A stretch of 19,724 bases of DNA from JBGTLW01 sp964614575. Lineage in GTDB: Bacteria > Planctomycetota > Phycisphaerae > Phycisphaerales > Phycisphaeraceae. The notes beneath the pieces were generated by a model. The model worked only from the letters and a program-made list of their open reading frames with translations. It did no database searches and had not been told where the DNA came from. The position numbers were made by a program, and so were the translations under genes. The stretch covers positions 1-19,724 of the forward strand of contig CAZTLX010000067.1 in assembly GCA_964614575.1 (NCBI GenBank), read 5' to 3'. This document shows positions 6,460 to 13,961 of the stretch, in pieces. Within the stretch, counting starts at the first letter, position 1, and every line of letters starts with the position of its first letter.

Positions 6460-9102
6460 TTAGTCGCTTGCTTCGGGTGGACGGTTCATGTGGATGACCA
6501 GTGAGAAGCCCATCCCGCCGTGGCCGTTCTCGATGCGGTAGAGGATGCGGTTGACACCCTCGCGGAAGTGGACCTTGCGGTAGCCCTCACCGATCCGCCA
6601 GGCTTTGAGCTGGTCGGAGCTGGCCCATACTTTCATGCCGTTGATCCAGATGTCCGAGCGGTCGTCGGAGCCCACGGCGATCCACAGGTCCGCCGCTTCT
6701 TCGAGCGACACCTCGGTGTAGGCGTACCAGATGGTGTACTCCCCGGCGTTCTCGGGCTGGACCATCGGCTTGGTGGATTGCACGAACTCCCACTTGACGG
6801 TGCGGCCACCGGCGCCGGAGTACACCGCGTCAAGATCGACCACGGTCTCGGGGGGGAACTGGCGATGGATGTTGCTGCGGCCGTGGTTGGGGAACGGCCC
6901 GGCGAGGTACCACGCGTCGAGATAGAGCCATTCCACCTCCGGGCCGTGGATGGTCAGGCGTCGTCCGGCCATTATTTCGACCTTTTCGGTCAGCGCCGGC
7001 GGCGCACCCGCAGCGCCCGAACGCGAGGCCAGCAGCGGCTGGACCGGCTCCTGTTCCTCCATCTCGGCAGCGCCGACCCCGCTTGCAGGATCGTGCGATC
7101 CCGCATCGGGTTTGGGCGCGACTTCTCCCGCTTCGCCGGGCGCGGCCGCGGGTTTGCCGATCTGATCGGCTGCGGCCATCTGGGCCGAGAGATCGACCGC
7201 CGGCGAGCCGGCCGTTTCGCGGGCCAACTCGGCCAGGCCGCGTTCGGCATCGATCCGTTGCCGAGCCAGGTCCTGCATCGCCGTTCCCGCCACGCGCAGG
7301 CCGGCACGATCCTTGCCGGCCGCCGTCTCCGCCATCGCTTCCGCGGTATCGGCCATCGCCCCAACCTCACGACGCACTCCGGTCAGGTCGCTCTTGAGAT
7401 TCTGCAAACTTGAAACGGTACGCACCGGCCGGGGCGCGGAGATCAACTGATCCGCGTCCGGGCGTGCGCTGATCGGCACATCGACCTGCCGTCTCGCTTC
7501 GTTCATGCTGATGCCCTGAAGCAGAGCCAGTTCCGCCGCACTCGCTTCCCGATAGTGCCGGGCAACCTGCAACTCCAACGAACGAGCCCGATCATACAAC
7601 TGGGCAATCGATGGCGTGTCGGACGCGGGGTCCGGGGCCGGCTGCTCCTCGGATGCGTCGGCGCGTTGGTCTTCACCCGCCTCGGGCTGGGACGGATCGG
7701 CGTCGGCCGTAGTCGGTGGGTCGGTCTTGTTAGAGGGTGAGGCCTGCGCCGCCATGGCCTTGCCGAGCGCTTTGATCGCCTCGGTCTGGGCGGTCCGGGC
7801 CGAGGTTTGCGCGGCTTTGAATTCGGGCACCGCCGCCCGTGCTTCGGCGAGATGCTTCTTCGCGGTGTTCGCCAAGGTATCCGCCTTGGCCTGCGCCGCG
7901 GCAACGGTGGCTTGCGCGGCGGACGCCTTTTCTTTAGCCGCATCCAGGGCCGCTTGCGTACGCGCCAGGTCTTTCTCGGCCGATTCCACGGCACGCTGCT
8001 GCCTGGCTTCTTCGCCCTTGGCGGATTTCAAGGCCCGGTCGGCGTCCGTCGCGAGGCGATCAGCCTGCTTCTGTGCCTCGCGGGCTTCATTGATCGCTTG
8101 ACGCGCCTCGTTGGCCTTCTGCCGTGCAAGATCGATGCGGGGGCCCTCGTTGGACTGTCTCGCCTCACGCTCCTGCGCCAGCGCGTCGTTGAGTTCCTCC
8201 TGACGCTGCTCGGTGATCGTTTTCTGATCATTGCGGCTTTGTTCGGCGTCGGTGTGTGCATGCTCGGCACGTTCGCGCTGTGACTGCGCCTCCTGAAGCG
8301 CCTCCCGTGCCCCCTCCAGTCGCTGGTTGATGCGGCCAACCTCTTCCTCACGCCGCTGTTCCTCTCCCTGCCAACGCTCAAGCTCACGCTCACGCGTGCG
8401 CTGCGCTTGATCGGCCGAATGCTGCGACTGCTCGTCGAGCTTTTGCTGGGCATCGAGCCGCTCGCGGACCCGGTCCAGGCTGGCATGCGCCTTGACCTGC
8501 TGAGCGATCGCCTCCATCTGCGCTTCAATCGCCGGGTCCAGCGGTGTCTGGCTCTCGGCCAAGCGGTTCAAGGCCTCACGTTGCAACTGATCGGCCTCGG
8601 CTTGCTTCGTGGTGGCGGTATCCACCGCCTCCTTGAGCTGCTGCGGATCATCCGCACGGGCCGCGGCCTCGGCGGATTCCTCCGCCTGCGTCTGAGCCTC
8701 CAGCGCCGCTTCCATCAACTCAAACGCGTCACGCACCGCATCGGACGCGGTCTCGGCTTCGGCATTGTCTGCGGGATCGGTCGGCGGTTCGGGCAGCAGT
8801 GACTCGCGACGCGCCTGCTCGTCGCGCACCTTCTCCAGGGCCTCCTTCATCCGCTCCAGTTCCATTTCAAGTTCTTTACGCTGCACCTCTTCCACCTGTT
8901 GCGCCACCTTCTGCACCTCTTCGGCAGAGAGGCTTGGCTCGGTGGAACGCAGGCTCGGCGCAACGCTGCATAGCGGGATCAGCACCAGCACCAGGGCCAG
9001 GAGTGCGCCATGGATCAGCGTGGATGCGAGGACCCACACGCTCTGCTCCGCGGACGCGTGCAGCGGGTCACGAGGGCTCTTCGGCGGTATGGAATCCGAC
9101 AT
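6460..9102 (-). CDS. TonB/TolA-like energy transducer with long coiled coil and C-terminal carbohydrate-enzyme-type beta-sandwich
   Basis: An 880-residue, inner-membrane-anchored periplasmic protein. Residues 1-21 are cytoplasmic and 22-45 form one membrane helix. It contains S27-TLI-H31-GA, the SxxxH motif through which TonB and TolA couple to ExbB/ExbD or TolQ/TolR. Residues 55-450 are Ala/Glu/Gln/Arg-rich coiled coil, 455-497 a Pro/Asp-rich linker, 498-640 more helix, and 640-705 a flexible linker. Residues 710-872 form a beta-sandwich with WYLAGPFPN, FPPETVVDLDAVY, AVGSDDRSDIWINGMKVW and VNRILYRIENGHGGMGFSL, a module I associate with planctomycete glycan-active proteins. There is no TonB_C or TolA_C domain. 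The ATG at 9102 lies inside exbD (35-base overlap) behind AAGGA, so translation is coupled. I infer a proton-driven arm that reaches through the periplasm to a glycan or receptor. A structural tether is the alternative. Confidence 0.8.
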   Translation of the reverse strand: MSDSIPPKSPRDPLHASAEQSVWVLASTLIHGALLALVLVLIPLCSVAPSLRSTEPSLSAEEVQKVAQQVEEVQRKELEMELERMKEALEKVRDEQARRESLLPEPPTDPADNAEAETASDAVRDAFELMEAALEAQTQAEESAEAAARADDPQQLKEAVDTATTKQAEADQLQREALNRLAESQTPLDPAIEAQMEAIAQQVKAHASLDRVRERLDAQQKLDEQSQHSADQAQRTRERELERWQGEEQRREEEVGRINQRLEGAREALQEAQSQRERAEHAHTDAEQSRNDQKTITEQRQEELNDALAQEREARQSNEGPRIDLARQKANEARQAINEAREAQKQADRLATDADRALKSAKGEEARQQRAVESAEKDLARTQAALDAAKEKASAAQATVAAAQAKADTLANTAKKHLAEARAAVPEFKAAQTSARTAQTEAIKALGKAMAAQASPSNKTDPPTTADADPSQPEAGEDQRADASEEQPAPDPASDTPSIAQLYDRARSLELQVARHYREASAAELALLQGISMNEARRQVDVPISARPDADQLISAPRPVRTVSSLQNLKSDLTGVRREVGAMADTAEAMAETAAGKDRAGLRVAGTAMQDLARQRIDAERGLAELARETAGSPAVDLSAQMAAADQIGKPAAAPGEAGEVAPKPDAGSHDPASGVGAAEMEEQEPVQPLLASRSGAAGAPPALTEKVEIMAGRRLTIHGPEVEWLYLDAWYLAGPFPNHGRSNIHRQFPPETVVDLDAVYSGAGGRTVKWEFVQSTKPMVQPENAGEYTIWYAYTEVSLEEAADLWIAVGSDDRSDIWINGMKVWASSDQLKAWRIGEGYRKVHFREGVNRILYRIENGHGGMGFSLVIHMNRPPEASD

Positions 9103-9481
9103 CGCTTAATCCTTCAAAAGTACACAGTTCGATGACGCGGATGATGTCCTCGAACGCCGTACGGCGGTCCACATCCAGGCGCACGGGGTGGCTCTCGCCG
9201 CTCTGCGCGTGGAGCCGTAGTCGTTCGTGCAGTTGCATATTGGTCGCGGGCACGCCGTCCAGATACACCGTACCCAGCGGGTCGATCGCGATCACGAGTT
9301 GGTTATCGGGCTGAGATGTCCGCAGCGCGGCGTGGGACTGGGGCAATTCGATCGGGACCTTCGGTTCGATCTTTTTCAATGTCGTCGCGACGAGGAAAAA
9401 GATCAGCAACAGAAAGACGCAATCGATCAGCGGCGCCATCTGAACCTCGATCCCATCGTCTTGGTCGTAGTTGATCTGCAT
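9068..9481 (-). CDS. ExbD/TolR-family biopolymer transport protein
   Basis: The 137-residue partner of the ExbB channel, using proton flow to power a TonB-like protein. Residues 1-14 are cytoplasmic. A single membrane helix covers about 16-36 (APLIDCVFLLLIFFLVATT), with Asp20 at the position of the essential protonatable Asp (Asp25 of E. coli ExbD, from memory). The periplasmic domain has the family pattern VPIELPQSHAA..., LVIAIDPLGTVYLDG, MQLHERLRLHA and PVRLDVDRRTAFEDIIRVIE. Length is normal. AAGGA lies seven bases before ATG 9481, and the gene starts 15 bases after the exbB stop. Its 3' end overlaps the start of the 880-residue gene. Whether it is closer to ExbD or TolR cannot be settled by eye, so no symbol is given. 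Confidence 0.93.
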   Translation of the reverse strand: MQINYDQDDGIEVQMAPLIDCVFLLLIFFLVATTLKKIEPKVPIELPQSHAALRTSQPDNQLVIAIDPLGTVYLDGVPATNMQLHERLRLHAQSGESHPVRLDVDRRTAFEDIIRVIELCTFEGLSDVGFHTAEEPS

Positions 9482-9496
9482 ATTGAATTCCTTGCA

Positions 9497-10417
9497 TCAG
9501 GCTTGAGTACTGGCCGGCTCGGCAGCGGGAGCCGGTTGCGGTGGCGTGGTGTTGTTCTGCGCAGACACGGGTATCGCTTTCGGTTCTTGCGCCACGGCGG
9601 TCTTGCGGAACCAGCGGGAAATCAGCTCGCTCGCCTGTTCCTCGATCGTGACGCCGAAGACGGAGATACGGCTTCTGAAGTAGTGATAGAGCGCCAGGGC
9701 GGGCACCGCCACGACCAGGCCGGCGGCGGTGGTGATCAGCGCCTTGGCGATATCACCGCCGAGGATCGAAGCGTCGCCCATCGATCCGGCAGCCGCGACC
9801 TTGTCGAAGGCGCCGATCATGCCGATCACCGTGCCCAGCAGGCCCAGGAGTGGAGCCAGAGTCGCGACCACCGCGAGCGGATAGGCCCGTTGCAGATGAC
9901 GTTTGAGGTCTCGGGCCGCGAGGTCCGTGGCGATCAAAGTCGCTTCCTGTCGATCGTCGCGGTGCTCCACCAAGGCCGCAATCATCGCGGCCAGCGTGCT
10001 CTTGTCGCGTTCGGCGAGGGTGCTTAAGTCGCGATATTTCTGCTGCTTCCAGAGCGCGTCGGCTTTTGCCGCGAAGCCGGGCGGGGCGAAGTTGGACTTG
10101 CGGCAGCGAACAAACCGTTCGACGGCAAAGCTGAGCCCGAAGATCGAAACCAGCAGCAACGCCAGCATCGTCAACCCGCCCTGATACAACTTGTGCAGGA
10201 AGGCCTGTGAACGGCTCACCTCCGCTTCATCTGCGACCGCGGGCGCTTCCGCGGCATCGGGCGCTTCCGCGGCATCGGGCGTAACGGCCGACGGCTGGGT
10301 GACCGTTGGGGCCGGCTCGGAGTCGCTATTCTGCGCGGGCGCGTGGATAGGGATCAGCAGGCACATGCATCCCGCCAACGCGAGCGCCGCATACCGAAGT
10401 CGTCTGGATCGAATCAT
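9497..10417 (-). CDS. MotA/TolQ/ExbB-family proton channel with signal peptide
   Basis: A 306-residue inner-membrane channel subunit. Residues 1-28 look like a cleavable leader (RSRRLRYAALALAGCMCLLIPIHAPAQ). A periplasmic Ala/Pro/Glu segment of about 45 residues includes an exactly duplicated APDAAE unit. Then come TM1 (GLTMLALLLVSIFGLSFAVE), a cytoplasmic domain (about 105-170), TM2 (YPLAVVATLAPLLGLLGTVIGMIGAF) and TM3 (DIAKALITTAAGLVVAVPALALYHYF), which hold the family's conserved core, and a Pro/Ala-rich tail. Classical ExbB lacks a cleaved leader; leader-plus-extension forms are known in other phyla. The true start is ATG 10417, not the adjoining TTG at 10420, because AAGGAA is five bases upstream. 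It is the first gene of the exbB-exbD-transducer-GH28 unit, 310 bases after the fucosidase gene. Confidence 0.93.
   Translation of the reverse strand: MIRSRRLRYAALALAGCMCLLIPIHAPAQNSDSEPAPTVTQPSAVTPDAAEAPDAAEAPAVADEAEVSRSQAFLHKLYQGGLTMLALLLVSIFGLSFAVERFVRCRKSNFAPPGFAAKADALWKQQKYRDLSTLAERDKSTLAAMIAALVEHRDDRQEATLIATDLAARDLKRHLQRAYPLAVVATLAPLLGLLGTVIGMIGAFDKVAAAGSMGDASILGGDIAKALITTAAGLVVAVPALALYHYFRSRISVFGVTIEEQASELISRWFRKTAVAQEPKAIPVSAQNNTTPPQPAPAAEPASTQA
10243..10278. repeat. Exact tandem 18-base repeat inside exbB
   Basis: The unit gcgcttccgcggcatcgg occurs twice without a gap (10243-10260 and 10261-10278). It keeps the reading frame and duplicates the six-residue acidic Ala/Pro unit in the periplasmic linker between leader and TM1. 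Exact identity suggests a recent slippage event, and copy number may vary between strains. Confidence 0.9.
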
Positions 10418-10727
10418 CAAAGTTCCTTTTCAATGCGAAAGTCTGCGGTGCAGAGCCGACGGTCGGCCCGGCGAGCGTTGAGCCTGCAGACACGGTTACT
10501 GAGTACCACGTAAACACTGGCCATCCCGGTGTAGGCCGCATCGTGCAGCGGTACCGCGATGAGACGATACGTCATAAGAAGAATCGCCGGGCACAACCGC
10601 CCCGTTCTCTGCATACCGATTTAATGGAATAATATGAGTCATTTTCATCATCTGCTGATTGCGATGTTTCGTGTTCGGGTAACGCTACTAATCGATAGTC
10701 CTAGTCGTTATATTTTTGAATTGTTAT
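10418..10727 (-). promoter_or_regulatory. AT-rich intergenic region between the GH29 gene and exbB, probable promoter region
   Basis: This 310-base gap is the longest in the minus-strand locus and is the most AT-rich stretch, especially 10618-10730. It probably contains a promoter that lets exbB-exbD-transducer-GH28 be expressed separately. On the minus strand TATTAT (10634-10629) could be a -10 element, but no good -35 accompanies it. A 9-base palindrome atgagtcat sits at 10634-10642, next to that element, and could be an operator. A 65-codon minus-strand frame (10417-10614) ends at the exbB start but lacks a ribosome-binding site and family features. No intrinsic terminator for the fucosidase gene is visible. 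Confidence 0.4.
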
Positions 10728-12425
10728 TCACGTTCTAGCCGGAACCATGACGATCCCGTGCACATTCGGGCCAAATCTTACCGGCTTCATCGATAGCGTC
10801 AGGCGATGTTGCCCGCGGGTCAGTTCGAATCGACCTATGTAGAATCCGTAAGCGTCGCCGTACCAGCCGGTTTCTCGACTCCGCATCGATATCTTTGCAT
10901 CACCCACCGCGAGGGTAATCTCCGTGTCGGCTTGCGGCTGAGTCGTGCCCAGATAGAGATAGACGGCGTAAGATCCCTGTGCCTCCACGTCAAGTGGCCA
11001 CTGGACACGGGAGGAAGCACGAACCCAACGCCCGATCGACTCGCTGCCGTTGGTGTAGCGTTCGAGCTGGTGCCAGGTCACGCCGTCATTTGAGGGGAGC
11101 AGGATGGCCTTGGCGGCAGGCACAACGGAAGGTACATCCGCTGCGATCTTGACAGGAACGGGTTCCCGGTTCTCCGCCTCGGCAAAGACCGGATCGTCCG
11201 CCCACTCGATCGTCAGCACGGGGTTGGTGCCGGCCACGACGCCCGGTAGATTCGTGATATGCATCCCATCATCGGCCCGCTCGGCATACGCATCGATTCG
11301 CTGCCCCGCGCATCGCACCGCGGCGACCTCGCCCACCACCCCCGGCAAGAATAATCGGCTGGTCGCGGGCCACTGGTCGAGAAGCAAGTGCAGGCACCGA
11401 TCCCCTCGGGTACAGACCCCAAGTGCGTGTTGGTTCTGTTCGTATGCTTCCACTGGTTTCACCGTGCAGGACTGCACGTTGAAGATCACATCGCCGTGCA
11501 GCGCGTTCCAGCGGCCGATCGCTTCCAGCCGCTCGCTGCAAGCCTGGCGGATTCGACCCGAGGCGTCGGGCTCCGCATTGACCAGATAGTTGGCTCCCCG
11601 GCTCGCACACCGCGCCAGTCGTGACAGAAGCGTGGGCACGCTCCAGAAAACATTGTCCTCACGCCACCCCCAATAGTTGATGCACATCGCATCGCAGATC
11701 TCCACAAACTGAGCATCGTCGGAAACGACGGATGGGAAGAATCGCTCCGGCGTGACAAAGTCCCCGCAGGACTGGTCCCCGGTGTCGTTGTGATGCACAC
11801 CTCGATCGTTGACGACGATCGAGGGCTGCCGATCACGGATGTCATCGACGATCTGCTGCAATTGTTCCTTCGGCAGCAGAGGGCTGGACCCATCAAACCA
11901 CATGACATCCACCTGACCATAGCGCGTGGTCAGCTCTTCGAGCTGGCGTCGCGTCAACGCGGTGAAACTCGCGGCCGACGATTCCCCGCCCTCGCGGTTG
12001 GTCGCGTGCCAGTTATCGATGGCGAAATAGAGCCCGAAACGCAGCCCGGCGGTGTGGCAGGCGTCGGCCAGTTCACCAACGATATCACGACCGAACGGGG
12101 TGTTGGTAGCCTTGAAGTCGGTCGTGTCGGTGTCCCACAAGCAAAACCCCTCGCCGTGCTTGCTGGTCAGCACACAGTAACGAGCGCCTGCCTGCTGGAA
12201 CTGCTCCACCCATTGTTTCGCATCAAAATCTGACGGGTTGAACCGCGGCATCAGTTCCTGGGCATAACGCTGCGGCGTCCACCCGTCGCGATGGTGATCC
12301 TCGCCCTGACCGTAAACGGTGTAGAGGCCGAAATGAATGAAGATGCCGAAGCGGGCCTGGGTAAACCAGGCGCGCGGCCCGGACAGGTCTCCGGCGGCGA
12401 TCGCCGAGGTCACGGTCGTTGTCAT
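10728..12425 (-). CDS. GH29-family alpha-L-fucosidase with C-terminal beta domains
   Basis: Predicted to release L-fucose from glycans by retention. The 565-residue product has no signal peptide. The catalytic barrel begins at WFTQARFGIFIHFGLYTVYG, then HHRDGWTPQRYA, ARYCVLTSKHGEGFCLWDTD (93 on), GLRFGLYFAIDNWH and VDVMWFDGSS, whose Asp178 is the expected nucleophile. Past about residue 330 come beta-rich segments including a C-terminal sandwich (GRWVRASSRVQWPLDVEAQG ... RGQHRLTLSM). The usual KHHDGF substrate loop is KHGEGF here (12161-12144), so specificity may differ. ATG 12425 is chosen because AGGA lies seven bases upstream. The earlier ATG at 12458 has no such site and follows the preceding stop by nine bases. 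It is in an operon with the beta-propeller gene. The GH29 fold is clear. Activity on alpha-L-fucose versus a related sugar is inferred. Confidence 0.9.
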   Translation of the reverse strand: MTTTVTSAIAAGDLSGPRAWFTQARFGIFIHFGLYTVYGQGEDHHRDGWTPQRYAQELMPRFNPSDFDAKQWVEQFQQAGARYCVLTSKHGEGFCLWDTDTTDFKATNTPFGRDIVGELADACHTAGLRFGLYFAIDNWHATNREGGESSAASFTALTRRQLEELTTRYGQVDVMWFDGSSPLLPKEQLQQIVDDIRDRQPSIVVNDRGVHHNDTGDQSCGDFVTPERFFPSVVSDDAQFVEICDAMCINYWGWREDNVFWSVPTLLSRLARCASRGANYLVNAEPDASGRIRQACSERLEAIGRWNALHGDVIFNVQSCTVKPVEAYEQNQHALGVCTRGDRCLHLLLDQWPATSRLFLPGVVGEVAAVRCAGQRIDAYAERADDGMHITNLPGVVAGTNPVLTIEWADDPVFAEAENREPVPVKIAADVPSVVPAAKAILLPSNDGVTWHQLERYTNGSESIGRWVRASSRVQWPLDVEAQGSYAVYLYLGTTQPQADTEITLAVGDAKISMRSRETGWYGDAYGFYIGRFELTRGQHRLTLSMKPVRFGPNVHGIVMVPART

Positions 12426-12467
12426 GTTTTGGTCCTGATGAATGGGTTGAGAGGCCATCGCGGGGGT

Positions 12468-13802
12468 TTACGACTGATCCAGCAATGGGCCGAAGTCGGC
12501 GAGATAGACGCGGCGTGTGTTGTCGGCGACGCCGTTGAAGGTCACGTATCGCCAGGTGCGATCCCAGGACGGGTGCGGATCGACCCGCAAAGCGCCGTGG
12601 GGTGTTGGCTCAACGCGTGAGCAGATGCGAATCGCCTCAATCTCGCTTCGCTGCGCACGATCGATCCAGCGCAACGGCACGGTCTGTTCACGCACGAAGG
12701 GCTGCTCCCAGACGTAGGTGTCGGTCAGGATGTGGCGGCCATCGGGATGCACGCTTGGATGACCGGACCCGATCGGCTCATCGAACAGCTTGTGCAGGTC
12801 GGTGCCGTCGTAGCGGACACGCCACAGCCTCATCCCCGTCTGTTCGTAGTTCAGATTCATCGACAGGTGTCCGCTGTCGGGGAACCAGTTGATGTGATGC
12901 CCCCCGTATCGCCAGTACTCGGCGGGGACGGCGTTGTGAACATCGCTGCCATCGGGCTTGCAGGTTAAGACATCAAAGCGCATGCCGTCGTCGCCTTGGT
13001 GGGGCACGTCGAAACCGCCGCCGACGCGGGCGGGGAAGCGGCGGACGGTAAAGATCAGGCGGTTGCCGTCCGGACTCCATTTGCAGTGGAAGCCGTAGAT
13101 CTCCCAGTCATCGAGGTTGGCCCCATCAAGGTCACGGATATGTTTGACCGCCTCACTTAGCGGCAGAACAAGCCGGCGGTCGCCGGTGGTGATATCGGTG
13201 ATGAACAGGCCCTGATCGTCGCGCGCGCCGCGTTGCCGCGGCACCAAGTCGTCGGGGATGATCACGCCGTAACCGGTCTGGGTCCGGCGCATGGCGGGCA
13301 GATTGGCCGCGGCCACGTAGCGACCACAGGGCGATGCGTGGTAGATGCCCCCGGGCAACCGCTCATGCCGACCGGATAGTGGGTCAAGCTTGACCAGATG
13401 GCACGACCAGTCGCTTGTGTCCACATCGTTGAACAGCAACGTGTGATCGTCGGGCCCCCAGTTGATGTTGGCACCCATCTGTGGTTCCCAGCCGCGCGTC
13501 GTCGCCACAGATTTCTCCGTGCCCTCGGCCAGATCGATCAATACGATCTGCCCTTCATCACCGGGCCCCGGGAAGCGATCTTCGCGAGGCAAACGAAACA
13601 GCGCGACGTACCGACCCGACGGGCTGATTGGCGTGGTATCGAAGAACCGATGGATACACCCACCTTGATTGGGCGTGAGGCACCAGACCGGCACAAGCGG
13701 ATCGTGCTGGGTGTGCCGCGGAAACTTCGCGTCCATATCTGTGGGGATTTGCTGCATCGTTGTATGTCTCAAGTACTCGTTTAACTTCGCTGCGCTTAGC
13801 AT
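12468..13802 (-). CDS. Oligogalacturonate-lyase-like seven-bladed beta-propeller protein (PL22 type)
   Basis: Probably cleaves short unsaturated or saturated oligogalacturonides by beta-elimination in the cytosol. The 444 residues have no signal peptide. After a 36-residue lead, repeated blade signatures appear: SPSGRYVALFR, GPDDHTLLFND, SPCGRYVAAAN, SPDGNRLIFTV, FPDSGHLSMNL and HPDGRHILTDT. The His-rich edges YGGHHINW (His302/303) and SGHPSVHPDG (His348/352) fit the metal-binding cluster described for PL22 enzymes. WCLTPNQGGCIHRFFDTTP is also typical of this group as I remember it. TolB-like propellers without enzyme activity share the repeats, so catalysis is inferred. The start at 13802 has a ten-base Shine-Dalgarno directly upstream. 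It follows a possible 34-residue ORF by 14 bases and precedes the fucosidase by 42. Confidence 0.78.
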   Translation of the reverse strand: MLSAAKLNEYLRHTTMQQIPTDMDAKFPRHTQHDPLVPVWCLTPNQGGCIHRFFDTTPISPSGRYVALFRLPREDRFPGPGDEGQIVLIDLAEGTEKSVATTRGWEPQMGANINWGPDDHTLLFNDVDTSDWSCHLVKLDPLSGRHERLPGGIYHASPCGRYVAAANLPAMRRTQTGYGVIIPDDLVPRQRGARDDQGLFITDITTGDRRLVLPLSEAVKHIRDLDGANLDDWEIYGFHCKWSPDGNRLIFTVRRFPARVGGGFDVPHQGDDGMRFDVLTCKPDGSDVHNAVPAEYWRYGGHHINWFPDSGHLSMNLNYEQTGMRLWRVRYDGTDLHKLFDEPIGSGHPSVHPDGRHILTDTYVWEQPFVREQTVPLRWIDRAQRSEIEAIRICSRVEPTPHGALRVDPHPSWDRTWRYVTFNGVADNTRRVYLADFGPLLDQS

Positions 13803-13812
13803 ATCACCTCCT
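13803..13812 (-). promoter_or_regulatory. Full-length Shine-Dalgarno of the beta-propeller gene
   Basis: AGGAGGTGAT, ten bases complementary to the 3' end of 16S rRNA, directly abuts ATG 13802. It fixes this start over the ATG at 13757, which has no site. GGAGG to ATG is only four bases, which is unusually close for so perfect a match. Confidence 0.8.
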
Positions 13813-13816
13813 GCGG

Positions 13817-13921
13817 CTAGTCAATGGCCCATTCATGGCGGCCGGGTTTGATAACGCGCTGAGCTTCACGTCGATCGATGCGACCGGGCGCCGTATCGTC
13901 GATGGCGCGGTGATCTTTCAT
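13817..13921 (-). CDS. Possible 34-residue small ORF between the GH95-like and beta-propeller genes
   Basis: ATG 13921 has GGAG eight bases upstream, and TAG at 13819-13817 lies four bases before the next gene's Shine-Dalgarno. The product begins MKDHRAIDDT and ends GRHEWAID. It is highly charged, without a membrane segment or known motif. The same frame stays open upstream to a TAG just beyond the GH95-like stop (reading YEELHRYRRNIGDEN before the Met). It could therefore also be the frameshifted tail of that gene, or a fragment of a lost gene. Codons look coding (many C/G third positions, typical of the neighbours). The spacing within the operon supports translation, but function is unknown. 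Confidence 0.45.
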   Translation of the reverse strand: MKDHRAIDDTAPGRIDRREAQRVIKPGRHEWAID

Positions 13922-13961
13922 ATTTTCATCTCCGATGTTGCGCCTGTAACGATGCAGCTCC

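Noticed and set aside
6520..7413. 297-codon plus-strand open frame, and other long plus-strand frames across 7555-8802
   Set aside because: They lie opposite the 880-residue coding frame. Their Arg/Gly/Leu-rich compositions follow from the reverse of Ala/Glu/Gln-rich codons, and no domain is recognisable.
9227..10027. 266-codon plus-strand open frame
   Set aside because: It is antisense to well-supported exbD and exbB, with His/Arg/Gly-rich shadow composition and no ribosome-binding site or motif.
10417..10614. 65-codon minus-strand frame overlapping the exbB start
   Set aside because: It would be coupled to exbB by its stop position, but it has no Shine-Dalgarno and no recognisable content. 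It is treated as leader sequence.
10815..10835. Short gttcgaat match to the tRNA T-loop as a possible second att site
   Set aside because: Only about 8-10 bases match and it lies inside the fucosidase gene. T-loop consensus octamers occur by chance.
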